A DNA stretch of 64,000 nt from Promineifilum sp019695075 (GCA_026129185.1 JAHCIO010000008.1:1-64000), one strand, 5' to 3'; counted from the first letter of the stretch, positions 42,196 through 50,954 are shown. Notes: generated by a model from the letters alone, not told the origin. Numbers and translations are program-made.

Positions 42196-42822
42196 TCAGA
42201 CGACGAAACAGCCGGCGGCGCGCATGGCCAACACCACCGTCAGCCCCAGCGCCGCCCCGGCCACAACCTGCGCCGGCGTGTGCCGGCGCAGGTACAGCCG
42301 CACCAGGCAGATGAGCACGGCCAGCGGCAGCGCCACCAGCCCGGCAGTCGTGCCGAAGACCAGGGTGATGATCAGCCAGGTGGCCGCCGCAGCCGTGGCG
42401 TGGATGCTGATCAGCCAGCGGCTATTGATCAACCCCAGCGCGCTCAGGGTGATGACGGTGAACACTGCCAGACAGCGCAGCAGCGCCGGCCCGCCCAGCA
42501 GGGCCAGCAGCGCGTAGACGACCGCGCCGGAGACGGCCGCGGTCAGGTAGGGAATGTGGCGCTCGTGGGTGGCGCTCATGTGCAGGTCGCCGATGCGCCC
42601 CGTGCGCAGCAGGTAGACGATGGCCAGCATCGGCGTCAGGGCGATGACGATGGCATAGAACGCGCCCCAGGCAAACCCCGGCCACCAACCACGCTCATAA
42701 ACGCCCAGGGCCAGCCCCGTGCCGGCGAACATCGTCGGCGGGCTGATGACGTTGGACAGGACGCGCGCCAGCTTCACCGCGCCGACGCGATCGGCTTTGT
42801 GGGTATCTTTTGGAATGCTCAT
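42196..42822 (-). CDS. PAP2-like membrane protein
   Basis: The 208-residue product has five or six transmembrane helices. The last part, RLYLRRHTPAQVVAGAALG, resembles the C-terminal PAP2 signature (SRxxxxxHxxxDV), and a loop has DLHMSATHERHIPY. The first two PAP2 motifs are not clear, so phosphatase activity is unproven. The start at 42822 (MSIPKDTHKA) was chosen because the upstream extension is low-complexity. It may be cotranscribed with the nucleotidyltransferase gene. Confidence 0.7.
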   Translation of the reverse strand: MSIPKDTHKADRVGAVKLARVLSNVISPPTMFAGTGLALGVYERGWWPGFAWGAFYAIVIALTPMLAIVYLLRTGRIGDLHMSATHERHIPYLTAAVSGAVVYALLALLGGPALLRCLAVFTVITLSALGLINSRWLISIHATAAAATWLIITLVFGTTAGLVALPLAVLICLVRLYLRRHTPAQVVAGAALGLTVVLAMRAAGCFVV

Positions 42823-42900
42823 GACGGTCGGGCCGCCCTGTAGGCCGGGCCGCCCACTTCCCAATCTACCACACCCCAAGGGGAGAATTCAACGCTAAGA

Positions 42901-42975
42901 GAGGCCAGGGGCCAGGGCAGAGGCTCTGCCCCGGCTCCTGGCCTCTTCATTCCTAATTCTTAATTCCTAATTGAA
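42901..42975. repeat. Period-7 hairpin repeat after ahcY
   Basis: Two 22-base arms (42901-42922 and 42924-42945) are complementary except at two positions and are built of units GAGGCCA, GGGGCCA and GGGCAGA. AT-rich 7-base units (ATTCCTA, ATTCTTA, ATTCCTA) follow up to the ahcY stop. It could end transcription of ahcY. Confidence 0.8.
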
Positions 42976-44238
42976 TCAGGTGCCCTCTTCCCACGAATCG
43001 AGATAGTGGGCCTGTTCCGCGGTCAATTTGTCGATGCGAATGCCCATCGCGTCCAGCTTGATGCGGGCGATCTCCTGATCGACCTCGGCCGGGATGGTGT
43101 AGACGCGGTTCTCCAGCTGGCCCTTGTGGTCGATGAGGTACTTGGCCGCCAGCGCTTGCCCGGCGAAGCTCATGTCCATGACCGACGCCGGATGGCCCTC
43201 GGCCGCGGCCAGGTTGATCAATCGCCCCTGGCCCAGCAGGTTCAGGCGGTGGTTGTTGTGCTTCAGGGTGAACTGCTCCACGAACGGCCGCACCAGCTTG
43301 GGGTCATCGACCGACAGCTCGCGCAGGGCGACCTTGTTGATCTCCACGTCGAAGTGGCCGGAGTTGGCCAGCAACGCGCCGTCTTTCATGAGCATGAAGT
43401 GGTGCTCATCCAGCACGTGAATGTCGCCGGTGGCGCTGACGAAGATGTCGCCGATGGGCGCGGCCTCGATCATCGGCAGGACGCGATAGCCGTCCATGAC
43501 CGCTTCCAACGCCTTGAGCGGATCAATTTCGGTGACGATGACGTTGGCCCCCAGGCCGCGGGCGCGCATGGCGATGCCGCGGCTGCACCAGCCGTAGCCG
43601 GCGACGACGACGTTGCGCCCGGCCAGCAGGATGTTGGTCGCCCGGACGATGCCGTCCATCGTCGATTGGCCCGTGCCGTAGCGGTTGTCGAACATGTGCT
43701 TGGTCATCGCGTCGTTGACGGCCATCATGGGGAACTGTAACGCGCCGTCGCGCGCCATGGCCCGCAGGCGAATGATGCCCGTGGTCGTCTCTTCCGTGCC
43801 GCCAAGCATGTTGTCGATCAGGTTGCGGCGGTCTTTGTGGATGGTGCTGACTAGGTCGGCGCCGTCGTCCATGACGATGTGGGGCTTGTGGTCGAGCACG
43901 GCGTGGATGTGCTTGAAGTAGGTCTCGTTGTCCTCGCCCTTGATGGCGTAGACCGGGATCTCGTAGTGGGTGACGAGGGCCGCGGCCACGTCGTCCTGGG
44001 TGCTCAGCGGGTTGCTGGCGCAGAGGACGACATCGGCCCCGCCCTGGTGCAGGCTGGCCATCAGGTTGGCTGTCTCGGTGGTCACGTGCATGCAGGCGCT
44101 GACGCGCAGCCCGGCGAAGGGGCGCTCATCCTTGAATTGCTGCTGGATGCCGCGCAGCACGGGCATTTCCTGCTCGGCCCACTCAATGCGATGCCGGCCG
44201 CCGGGAGCCAGATCGATGTTCTTGACGTCGAAGTCCAT
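42976..44238 (-). CDS. ahcY: Adenosylhomocysteinase (S-adenosylhomocysteine hydrolase)
   Basis: AhcY splits SAH into adenosine and homocysteine, relieving inhibition of methyltransferases. The 420-residue product has the substrate-domain blocks GLRVSACMHVTTETANLM and CASNPLSTQDDVAAAL. Catalytic residues include the Lys/Asp pair in PMMAVNDAMTKHMFDNRYGTGQS. The NAD domain reads VVAGYGWCSRGIAMRARGLGANVIVTEIDP. It is the shorter bacterial/archaeal form and ends in DSWEEGT without the Lys-Tyr tail of longer enzymes. AAGGAGAA precedes the ATG. It follows a probable adenosine kinase gene by 42 bases. Confidence 0.96.
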   Translation of the reverse strand: MDFDVKNIDLAPGGRHRIEWAEQEMPVLRGIQQQFKDERPFAGLRVSACMHVTTETANLMASLHQGGADVVLCASNPLSTQDDVAAALVTHYEIPVYAIKGEDNETYFKHIHAVLDHKPHIVMDDGADLVSTIHKDRRNLIDNMLGGTEETTTGIIRLRAMARDGALQFPMMAVNDAMTKHMFDNRYGTGQSTMDGIVRATNILLAGRNVVVAGYGWCSRGIAMRARGLGANVIVTEIDPLKALEAVMDGYRVLPMIEAAPIGDIFVSATGDIHVLDEHHFMLMKDGALLANSGHFDVEINKVALRELSVDDPKLVRPFVEQFTLKHNNHRLNLLGQGRLINLAAAEGHPASVMDMSFAGQALAAKYLIDHKGQLENRVYTIPAEVDQEIARIKLDAMGIRIDKLTAEQAHYLDSWEEGT

Positions 44239-44280
44239 GTGTGCAGATTCTCCTTAAACAACTGGCCCTGTCGCGGACGC

Positions 44281-45276
44281 CTACGGGGCGACCGGCAAAG
44301 GCGATGAAATTGATTCGGGGATCACGAGAAGCGCGTCGAGCGCCCCCTCGTCGTCGAAATGCTGGCGATAGCGGGCCACAAACTCGGCCCGCGTGAAGGT
44401 GTGGTTTTGTGGGCCGAACTGCTCCAGCACGTAGGCGGCCGCCAGCGCGCCCATGCGCCCGGCCACTTCCCAGGGCACGCCCAGCTGCATGCCGCGCAGC
44501 AGCCCGGCGCGGTAGGCGTCGCCCGCGCCCGTCGGCTCGGCCAGCACGCGCGGCGGCACGGGCGGGATGAACAGTTCGCGCCCATCGACCACCAACCGCG
44601 ATCCGGTCGCGCCCATCGTCATCACCAGCCCGCCGGCCCGGCTTAGGATGTCGGCCTCGCTCAGGCCCGTCTTCTCGCGCACCAGGCTGAACTCGTACTC
44701 GTTGAGCGACAGCAGCTGGCAGCCGTCCAGCCCCTCGCATAGCTCCTCGCCGGTGACGCGCAGGGTCTGCTGGCTGGGGTCATAGATGTAGGGCAGGCCG
44801 ATGGCTTTGCACTCGCGCACGTAGGCGCGCATCGCCCCGGGGTCGTTGGGGGTGATGATGGTCAGGTCGGCGTCGGGCACGTACTCGGCGAAGGACAGCC
44901 GCCCGGCGTGGGCCATCGCCCCGGTGTAGAAGCTGGCGATCTGGTTGTGATCTTCGTCGGTGTTGACGAAGAAGGAGGCGCAGAACTCGCCGTCGATGTC
45001 GATGATGGCCGAGGTATCGACGCCCTGACTTTCCAGCCAGGCGCGGTATTCGCCGAAGTCCTGCCCGGCCGTGGCCATGATGGTCGGCCGGTCGCCCAAC
45101 AGGGCCATCGTGTAGGCGATGTTGGGCGCGGTGCCGCCGCGCTGGCGCTTCAGCGAATCGACCAGAAAGCTCAGGCTGATCTTCTCCAGCTTGTCGGCGA
45201 CGAAAGCATCGGTGAACCTGCCCGGAAAGGACATCAGGTAGTCATAGGCGATGGAGCCGGTAATGACGATCTTCAT
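44281..45276 (-). CDS. PfkB-family kinase, probably adenosine kinase
   Basis: The 331-residue product has the PfkB/ribokinase layout. An N-terminal substrate domain has GGTAPNIAYTMALLG. The C-terminal signature EPTGAGDAYRAGLL supplies the anion hole and catalytic base Asp253. The adenosine-kinase assignment rests mainly on its position directly before ahcY: it would phosphorylate the adenosine released by SAH hydrolysis. Similar bacterial pairs are known. Ribokinase-like specificity for another nucleoside is possible. A 218-base leader (45277-45494) precedes it. Confidence 0.85.
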   Translation of the reverse strand: MKIVITGSIAYDYLMSFPGRFTDAFVADKLEKISLSFLVDSLKRQRGGTAPNIAYTMALLGDRPTIMATAGQDFGEYRAWLESQGVDTSAIIDIDGEFCASFFVNTDEDHNQIASFYTGAMAHAGRLSFAEYVPDADLTIITPNDPGAMRAYVRECKAIGLPYIYDPSQQTLRVTGEELCEGLDGCQLLSLNEYEFSLVREKTGLSEADILSRAGGLVMTMGATGSRLVVDGRELFIPPVPPRVLAEPTGAGDAYRAGLLRGMQLGVPWEVAGRMGALAAAYVLEQFGPQNHTFTRAEFVARYRQHFDDEGALDALLVIPESISSPLPVAP

Positions 45277-45494
45277 AGCTGCAATGTCTCTCTTTCCCCG
45301 TCAGGGGGACGCGCCGGCGGCCTTACGCGATCAGGCGGCGCATCGCGGCCCTCTCGGCCGGATCGCCGCACTCCTCGGTTATGGACGAACGGTCACGCTG
45401 CGAGTCTTTCCACGGTGACGCAACGCTCCAGTATAACCTGTTTGCGCCGCGACGCACCCCGATGGACTATAGGCCGGTCCGGTTACGATTCAGC
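45277..45494 (-). promoter_or_regulatory. Long structured leader of the adenosine kinase-ahcY operon
   Basis: Read on the minus strand, a possible -10 (TATACT, about 45435) is followed by about 150 bases of untranslated leader. It contains CCGAGGAGTGCGGCGATCC and a GCGGCG...CGCCGC stem enclosing GGCC-GAGA-GGCC. The CCGAGGAG start resembles the 5' strand of the SAH-riboswitch consensus, but the expected partner (GAGGCTCGG) is not found. The leader is therefore only a candidate regulatory RNA. Confidence 0.35.
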
Positions 45495-46268
45495 TTACAA
45501 TGCGCCGCCCGGCCCGCCGGCGGGCGCTTCCCGGCCGGCCGGCCCGCCCGCGGTCTGTGGCTTCAGCACCGGCGTCAGTCCCAGCCGGTCGCGCAGCATC
45601 GTCAGCAGCGCCCGCAGCCCGTCGCGCGTGCGAATCTTCTTGCCCTCCGCGTAGGTGCGGGGGTTGTAGCTGATGGGAATCTCCAGAATATCGTGGCCGG
45701 CCAGGAGGATCTTGTCCGGCAGCTCGAAGTCGAGATTGAAGTCGGTCGTCGTCAGGTTGAGCGACTGGGCCACATCGGCGCGAACCATCTTCGTCGCCGT
45801 GGCCACGTCGGTCAGGTGGCCGCCAAAGAGCAGGTTGGTCATCGTCGTCAGCACGCGCACGCCCAGATAGGCATGGGCGTACTTATACTTCACCTGCCCG
45901 CCCAGCACGCGCGAGCCAAAGATGGCCGCCGCGTTCGTCTCGTCGGCCAGGCGGCAAAAGGCGGCGTGGTCGGCGGGGTCATACTCGGCGTCGGCGTCCT
46001 GGATGATGAAGTAGTCGCCGGTCATGTTGGCGATGCCCGTGCGGATGGACATGCCCTTGCCCATGTTGCGCTCGTGGAAGATGACGCGCACTTCGGGGTG
46101 GTCGATTTGCTGCAAGATCTCGCGCGTGCCGTCGGTGGAGAAGTTATCGACGACGACGATCTCCCGCGACCAGTTTGGCCCCAGGTCAACGGCCGCCGTC
46201 CGGTCAATGACGGCGCGGATGGTGGCCCGCTCGTTGTAACAGCAGATGATGACGGAGAGTTTCTTCAT
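45495..46268 (-). CDS. GT2-family glycosyltransferase (dolichyl/undecaprenyl-phosphate sugar synthase type)
   Basis: The 257-residue product has the GT-A fold of DPM1-like enzymes. It opens KKLSVIICCYNERATIRAVID, followed by IVVVDNFSTDGTREIL, IFHERNMGKGMSIRTGIANM, and the DXD-like acid motif IIQDADAEYDP. The later ISYNPRTYAEGKKIRTRDG block is typical of the group. There are no transmembrane helices at the C-terminus. It probably transfers a sugar to a polyprenyl phosphate. It starts 33 bases after the RfbH-like gene on the same strand. Confidence 0.9.
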   Translation of the reverse strand: MKKLSVIICCYNERATIRAVIDRTAAVDLGPNWSREIVVVDNFSTDGTREILQQIDHPEVRVIFHERNMGKGMSIRTGIANMTGDYFIIQDADAEYDPADHAAFCRLADETNAAAIFGSRVLGGQVKYKYAHAYLGVRVLTTMTNLLFGGHLTDVATATKMVRADVAQSLNLTTTDFNLDFELPDKILLAGHDILEIPISYNPRTYAEGKKIRTRDGLRALLTMLRDRLGLTPVLKPQTAGGPAGREAPAGGPGGAL

Positions 46269-46301
46269 GTCCTTGCTCGCGGCCGTGCGCGCCAGCCCCC
46301 C

Positions 46302-47618
46302 TTAAAGCCGCTCGAAAAAGCGGGCGAATATCTCCAGCATGTAGTCGAGGCGCGGCTGGTCTAGCCCCGGATAGACGCCGACGAAGAAGCCGCCGGCCAT
46401 GATCTGGTCGGATACGGCCAGATCGCCGGCGGCGCGGTGCTCGATCTCGGCATAGGCGGGTTGGCGCAGGATGTTGCCGGCGAAGATGAGCCGCGTCTGC
46501 ACGCGGTTGATCTCCAGGAAGCGGGTCAGCTCATGGCGCAGGAAGGGGGCCTCCGGCCGCACCATCAGCGGCAGGGCAAACCACGACGGGTCGGCCTTGG
46601 GATGCCACGTCGGCAGCATCAGGTACTCCTGATACGGCTTCAGCCCCTCGTACAGGTAGGCGAAATTGGCCTTGCGGCGGCGAATGAACTCCGGCAGCTT
46701 CATCAGTTGCGCCAGGCCCATGGCCGCCTGCGGGTCGGTCAGCTTCAGGTTGTAGCCGATCTCGGAGTAGTAGTAGCGGTGATCGTAGAAGCCGGGGATG
46801 CCCGGCACTTCGCGCTCGAAGCGGATGCCGCACTTGCCGTTGACCGGGTTGTCATAGCCGCACCAGCAGTCGCGGCCCCAGTCGCGCACGGCGCGGGCGA
46901 TCTTGGCCAGCTTCGGCCGGTTGGTGTAGACCGCGCCGCCCTCGCCCATCGTGATGTGATGGGCGGGATAGAAGCTCAACGTGGCCATCTGGCCGAAAGT
47001 GCCCACCATTCGCCCGTCCCACTTCGACCCCAGCGCGTCGCAGGTGTCCTCGATGAGCAGCAGGTTGTGGCGCTCCACGAAGGCCATGATCGCATCCATG
47101 TCGGCCGGGTTGCCTAGCGTGTGGGCGAAGACAAGCGCCCGCGTGCGCGGCGAGAGCGCCTCTTCGAGTTGGGCCACGTTGAGGTTGAAGTCGCCCAGGC
47201 AACTATCGACGAAGACGGGCACGAGGCGGTTCTGAATGACGGGATTAACCGTCGTCGGAAAGCTGACCGCGGGCAGGATGACCTCGTCGCCGGGGCGCAG
47301 GCCATCGGGCAGTTGCCGCGAGCAGAGGGTCGTCGTGGCCACGAGGTTGGCCGACGAGCCGGAGTTGACCGGCACAACCTCGCGCACGCCGATGAAGTCG
47401 CCGAGCTGCTTCTCGAACTGCTCGGCATAGGGGCCGGCCGTCAACCAGAAGTCGAGCACGGCGCTGACCATGTGCTCCATCTCCGTCTCGTCGAAGACGC
47501 GACCGGCGTAGTGGACGGTTGTTTTGCCCGGCTCAAAGGGCCGGGCTTTGTGGGCTTTTTCGTAATACTCGGCAACTTGGGCCAAGATCGACTGCCGCAG
47601 ATCCTCAATATCACCCAT
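46302..47618 (-). CDS. rfbH: RfbH/E1-like PLP and [2Fe-2S] dehydrase (CDP-4-keto-6-deoxyhexose 3-dehydrase family)
   Basis: The 438-residue product belongs to the DegT/DnrJ/EryC1 fold. At the position of the PLP lysine it reads SFYPAHHITMGEGGAV, with His220-His221. This is the hallmark of E1/RfbH enzymes, which use PMP and do not transaminate. It also has Cys193, Cys251, Cys253 and Cys263 (DTCDAL and DCWCGYDNPVNGKCG), close to the C-X57-C-X1-C-X7-C iron-sulfur pattern of E1. It would catalyse C3 deoxygenation in 3,6-dideoxyhexose synthesis. No other CDP-sugar genes are nearby. The start at 47618 follows a TATAAT at 47744-47739. Confidence 0.9.
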   Translation of the reverse strand: MGDIEDLRQSILAQVAEYYEKAHKARPFEPGKTTVHYAGRVFDETEMEHMVSAVLDFWLTAGPYAEQFEKQLGDFIGVREVVPVNSGSSANLVATTTLCSRQLPDGLRPGDEVILPAVSFPTTVNPVIQNRLVPVFVDSCLGDFNLNVAQLEEALSPRTRALVFAHTLGNPADMDAIMAFVERHNLLLIEDTCDALGSKWDGRMVGTFGQMATLSFYPAHHITMGEGGAVYTNRPKLAKIARAVRDWGRDCWCGYDNPVNGKCGIRFEREVPGIPGFYDHRYYYSEIGYNLKLTDPQAAMGLAQLMKLPEFIRRRKANFAYLYEGLKPYQEYLMLPTWHPKADPSWFALPLMVRPEAPFLRHELTRFLEINRVQTRLIFAGNILRQPAYAEIEHRAAGDLAVSDQIMAGGFFVGVYPGLDQPRLDYMLEIFARFFERL

Positions 47619-47738
47619 TCTGCGTTCTCTCGTTCGCGTCGGAGCAGGCGTCCAGCGCCAACTGGATGGGCCACGGGATGAGCGAACCGCGTCAGGAGCA
47701 TTATCGGCGCGGAGCCGGCCACCCAAAGCCGAAGCGGG

Positions 47739-47744
47739 ATTATA
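47739..47744 (-). promoter_or_regulatory. -10 element for the RfbH-GT2 genes
   Basis: A perfect TATAAT on the minus strand lies about 120 bases before the RfbH start. No clear -35 element is visible. Confidence 0.5.
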
Positions 47745-47775
47745 GCACAGGCCGCCACCCCGGCCACCCGCCCCC

Positions 47776-47843
47776 CGTGGCGCGATTCTCCCGAATCGCG
47801 CTCTTCCGCCCCGCGGCGCTGCGATTCGGAGAATCGCGCCACG
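47776..47843. repeat. Long palindromic repeat (CGTGGCGCGATTCTCC arms)
   Basis: Arm 47776-47800 is complementary to 47821-47843 over about 23 bases with a single bulged C. It also contains an inner palindrome (CGCGATTC/GAATCGCG). It lies between the LysM gene stop and the RfbH promoter and looks like a REP/BIME-type element or terminator. Confidence 0.8.
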
Positions 47844-47846
47844 CCA

Positions 47847-48905
47847 TCAGCCCCCATCGTCCGGCGGCTCTGGCGTCAGGGGGATGTCCGTCGGCGCTTC
47901 CGTGGGCGGCGGCGGCGGGGTGGCCGTCGGCGGCTCCGCCGTGGGCGGCACGGGCGTATCGGTCGGCGGCACGACGGTCGGCGGCGCGACGGTCGGCGGC
48001 ACGGGGGTGTCAGTCGGCGGGACGGCCGTCGGCGGCTCCGGCGTAGCCGTGGGGGGCACGGCCGTGGGCGGCGTCGGCGGCGTAGCCGTCGGCGGCACGG
48101 GCGTGTCGGTTGGCGGCACGGGTGTATCTGGCGGCGGCGGCTCGTCAGTCGGCGGGGCCACTGTCGGCAGCGGCGGGACGGTGGGCACAGGCGTCGCCGT
48201 CGGCAGCGGCGTCAGCGACGGCTGCGGCAACGGCACGGACGGCCCGCCCTGGAAGCCCGGTGGCAGGAAGATAAGTTGCCCGGCCAGCAGATCGAGCGAA
48301 TCGCGGCAGTTGGCGCGCAGGATTTCGTCGATGGTCGTACCCCGGTTGCTGGCCAGCCCGCCGAGCGTATCGCCCGGCTGTACCTGGTAGCGCACCCACC
48401 ACTGCGGCGGCCCGCACAGCGCCGCCGCCGGCTGCCGCGGCACGAGCACCTGCATCCCCGCGGTCAACTCGCCGCCGTCCAGGCAGTTGGCGGCGGCCAG
48501 CTCGGCCGTCGTCGCCGCCGTCGCCGCGGCCAATGAGGCCAGCGTCTCGCCCGGCTGGACGGTGTAGAGCAGCCAGCCCTCCGGCACTTCGCCACAGACA
48601 GTGAAGATGACGCCCTCCTCGCTGACGCCGGTGATGAACTCCGGCCGCGGGTTGAGGTCGTCGGCGACCACCGGCACGGCCGCGGCCGGCGGCGCCGGCG
48701 GCGCGTCGGGGTTCAGGGGGATGACCTGACCAACAGCCACAGCCGTGGCCTGGATGTTGACAATGGGTAGGCCCGACCGCTGCGGCAACATGCGCGCCTG
48801 CAGGGCGTCGAACTGGGCCAGCAGCAGCGCCAGCAACACCGTCGCCCCCACGGCCGCCGCCAGGAGCAGGTTCGATTGCCAGCCGGCCGCTCGTTGGCGC
48901 TCCAT
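47847..48905 (-). CDS. Membrane-anchored LysM protein with long Pro/Thr-rich tail
   Basis: The 352-residue product has one N-terminal transmembrane helix (about 13-31). Two LysM domains follow, starting at YTVQPGETLASLAA (114) and YQVQPGDTLGGLAS (173). A tail from about 218 to the end consists of PPTxTPVPPT-type repeats. LysM binds peptidoglycan or related glycans, and the tail would span or decorate the envelope. In the DNA the tail is a run of near-identical GGCGG-rich units, prone to length change. It starts three bases after the kinase-like gene 48909-50954, so the two are probably cotranscribed. Confidence 0.85.
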   Translation of the reverse strand: MERQRAAGWQSNLLLAAAVGATVLLALLLAQFDALQARMLPQRSGLPIVNIQATAVAVGQVIPLNPDAPPAPPAAAVPVVADDLNPRPEFITGVSEEGVIFTVCGEVPEGWLLYTVQPGETLASLAAATAATTAELAAANCLDGGELTAGMQVLVPRQPAAALCGPPQWWVRYQVQPGDTLGGLASNRGTTIDEILRANCRDSLDLLAGQLIFLPPGFQGGPSVPLPQPSLTPLPTATPVPTVPPLPTVAPPTDEPPPPDTPVPPTDTPVPPTATPPTPPTAVPPTATPEPPTAVPPTDTPVPPTVAPPTVVPPTDTPVPPTAEPPTATPPPPPTEAPTDIPLTPEPPDDGG

Positions 48906-48908
48906 CGG

Positions 48909-50954
48909 CTACGACTCCCCTGCCCCGGACGGATCGGGTGTCTTGCCGGCCTGATCTGGCTTCGTCAACGGCTTGGCCGGGGGCGGCGTCAGCAGCGACC
49001 ACGGTCGCAACTCGGCCGCCGGCAGCCGCAACGTGAAGGTCGCGCCCACGCCGGCCTGACTGTCAAAGACCAGGTCGCCGCCGCTGGCCTGGGCCAGCTT
49101 CTGCACGACGGCCAGATTGGCGCTGGTGTCGCCCAGGCCGCCAATCGGCCGGCCGTCTTCCAAACGGTGGCGCGAGTCAAAGACGTAGCCCTGCTGGTCG
49201 GCGACCACGCCGCCGCCGGTGTCACTGAAGGCCACGTTGACCAGGCGGCTGCTCGTCGCCTTGCTGCCGTTGGGCAAAGCGCCCCCGGCGACGACCTCGG
49301 CGTGGACACGCACGGCGGTGTCCTCGGCCGACGCCCGGCAGGCATTCTCCAGCAAGCTCAACGTCAGCTGGCGCAAGACCGTCTCCTTGACGGCCACCAG
49401 CGGCAGGTCGGCGGCCACGGCGAGGTCAAGCTTCAGGTTCTTGCGCCGCAGGATGGGCAAAATGGAGGCGGCCGTGCTCTCGACCGTCGGGGCGACGGCC
49501 GACTGGGCCACCTGGGGCCGGGCGGTCGTCGGCCGGCCCGGTTCGCGCTGTTGCAGCAGCACGGCCATCGACTCGGCCTGGCGGGCGCGCTCCTCGGCCG
49601 CGGCCTGCTGCCGCCGGGCCTCGGCCAACTCGACGATCAGCCGCTCGCGCTCGCCGTCGGCCTCCGGTGGGCGGGGGGCCGGCGCGGGCGCGCGCCGGAC
49701 CGGGGCTTCGCTCTCCAGGCGGCGGCTGTTGGCGATGGCCTGGGCCAGGAACGCGGCCACGCCGGGGATGATAGCCCGGTCGCGGTCGGCCCAGTCGGCC
49801 GTGCTCGGCGGCGCGGCCAGAAACAGGAAGCCGAAGCACTGGTTGGCGACGATGAGCGGCTCGACGAACACCGGCCCCAGCGCGCCGACGTTGAATTGCT
49901 GCGACAGGTCATGCACCTGCCGCGCACCGACGCCCCGCGGCAACAACTCGATGCCGCGCTGCTGCTCATAAGCCAGCCGGAAGGCAGCGTGGTCGGACAG
50001 GTTGAAGACGTGGCCATAGCCGGCGTCGCGCGGGCCGGCCGGGCGGGTGTGGCCGAAAATCACGCGCTGCGGGTTTTTCTCGTCGAGCAGACCGATGGCA
50101 GCGAACTGCGTCGTCGCCAGCCCGGTTACCATGTCCAGGGCCTCCTCCAGCCGCACCTCCGGGATGCGCGCGGTGATGACGCTGGTGGACAGGCGCAAAT
50201 TGCGCGCGACCTGGGCCGACTGGGTGCGCTCGGCCTCGGCCAGCGTCACCAGGCCGCGCATACTCTCGCGATAGGCCAGCACGGCCCACAGCGGGAAGGC
50301 AATCAGGTAACCCAGCCGCAGCCAATAGACCACCTCCGTGCCCGACGGGATGATCTCCGGGTAGTTGAAGAAGTTGGCCACGTGGGCCAGCAGGGCCACG
50401 GCGACGATGATCGGCCGCAGCGACAACCGCGCCGCCCGATCAATGAGCAGCCACACCAGCCCCACGCCCAGGATAACCATCTGCAAGACGCCCCAGACGT
50501 AAGCCTGCACCGTGCCGATGTAGGCGCTGGTCAGCGTCGCCCGGCTCTGCCAGTCCTGGAAGAAGAACAGGAAGAGCACGGCCACGACCACCAGGCTGAC
50601 CAGCAGCACGCCGTCGGCCAGGCGCGGCCGATCCATGGCGAACGCGGCCAGCCCCCAGACCAGCAGCAGCACCGTGGCCGTGTCGATGGCCTGCTCCAGC
50701 GGCGGCAGGACGACGCGGGCGCGTTCGGGGTCCTGATCGACGAAAAGGGCCACCAGCAGCAGGAGCAGCCGGGCGATCAGCATCCCGCCGGCGGCCAGCG
50801 TCATGCGCCGGGCGGCCTCGTCGTTGGGGTCGCGCCGCCAATGAGCGCCGGCCAGAGCCAGAACCACCTGCAAGGCGAAAAGGGTCAACAGGTGGAAGAT
50901 GACGCTGCCCGGCGGGCGGCTCAGCAGGGTGATGATCTCTTGTAGAAACGCCAT
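48909..50954 (-). CDS. Membrane sensor with GAF and histidine-kinase-type ATPase domain, no visible phosphoacceptor His
   Basis: The 681-residue product has about six or seven N-terminal transmembrane helices (1-230). A linker and GAF-like domain (about 255-420) follow, then a coiled coil (LIVELAEARRQQAAAEERARQAESM, about 440-475). A C-terminal HATPase domain has the N box LTLSLLENACRAS, then FSDTGGG and GLGDTSANLAVVQKLAQASGG. No His occurs in the coiled coil or between it and the N box, so the dimerisation-phosphotransfer His appears to be missing. It may act on a separate partner or be a pseudokinase. It lies directly upstream of the LysM gene. Confidence 0.85.
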   Translation of the reverse strand: MAFLQEIITLLSRPPGSVIFHLLTLFALQVVLALAGAHWRRDPNDEAARRMTLAAGGMLIARLLLLLVALFVDQDPERARVVLPPLEQAIDTATVLLLVWGLAAFAMDRPRLADGVLLVSLVVVAVLFLFFFQDWQSRATLTSAYIGTVQAYVWGVLQMVILGVGLVWLLIDRAARLSLRPIIVAVALLAHVANFFNYPEIIPSGTEVVYWLRLGYLIAFPLWAVLAYRESMRGLVTLAEAERTQSAQVARNLRLSTSVITARIPEVRLEEALDMVTGLATTQFAAIGLLDEKNPQRVIFGHTRPAGPRDAGYGHVFNLSDHAAFRLAYEQQRGIELLPRGVGARQVHDLSQQFNVGALGPVFVEPLIVANQCFGFLFLAAPPSTADWADRDRAIIPGVAAFLAQAIANSRRLESEAPVRRAPAPAPRPPEADGERERLIVELAEARRQQAAAEERARQAESMAVLLQQREPGRPTTARPQVAQSAVAPTVESTAASILPILRRKNLKLDLAVAADLPLVAVKETVLRQLTLSLLENACRASAEDTAVRVHAEVVAGGALPNGSKATSSRLVNVAFSDTGGGVVADQQGYVFDSRHRLEDGRPIGGLGDTSANLAVVQKLAQASGGDLVFDSQAGVGATFTLRLPAAELRPWSLLTPPPAKPLTKPDQAGKTPDPSGAGES

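Noticed and set aside
45277..45494. Firm SAH riboswitch call
   Set aside because: Only the 5' strand motif resembles the consensus; the pairing strand GAGGCTCGG is absent. Kept as a low-confidence leader.
48876..50945. 689-residue open frame on the plus strand
   Set aside because: It is antisense to the GAF/HATPase sensor; Gln/His/Arg-rich shadow.
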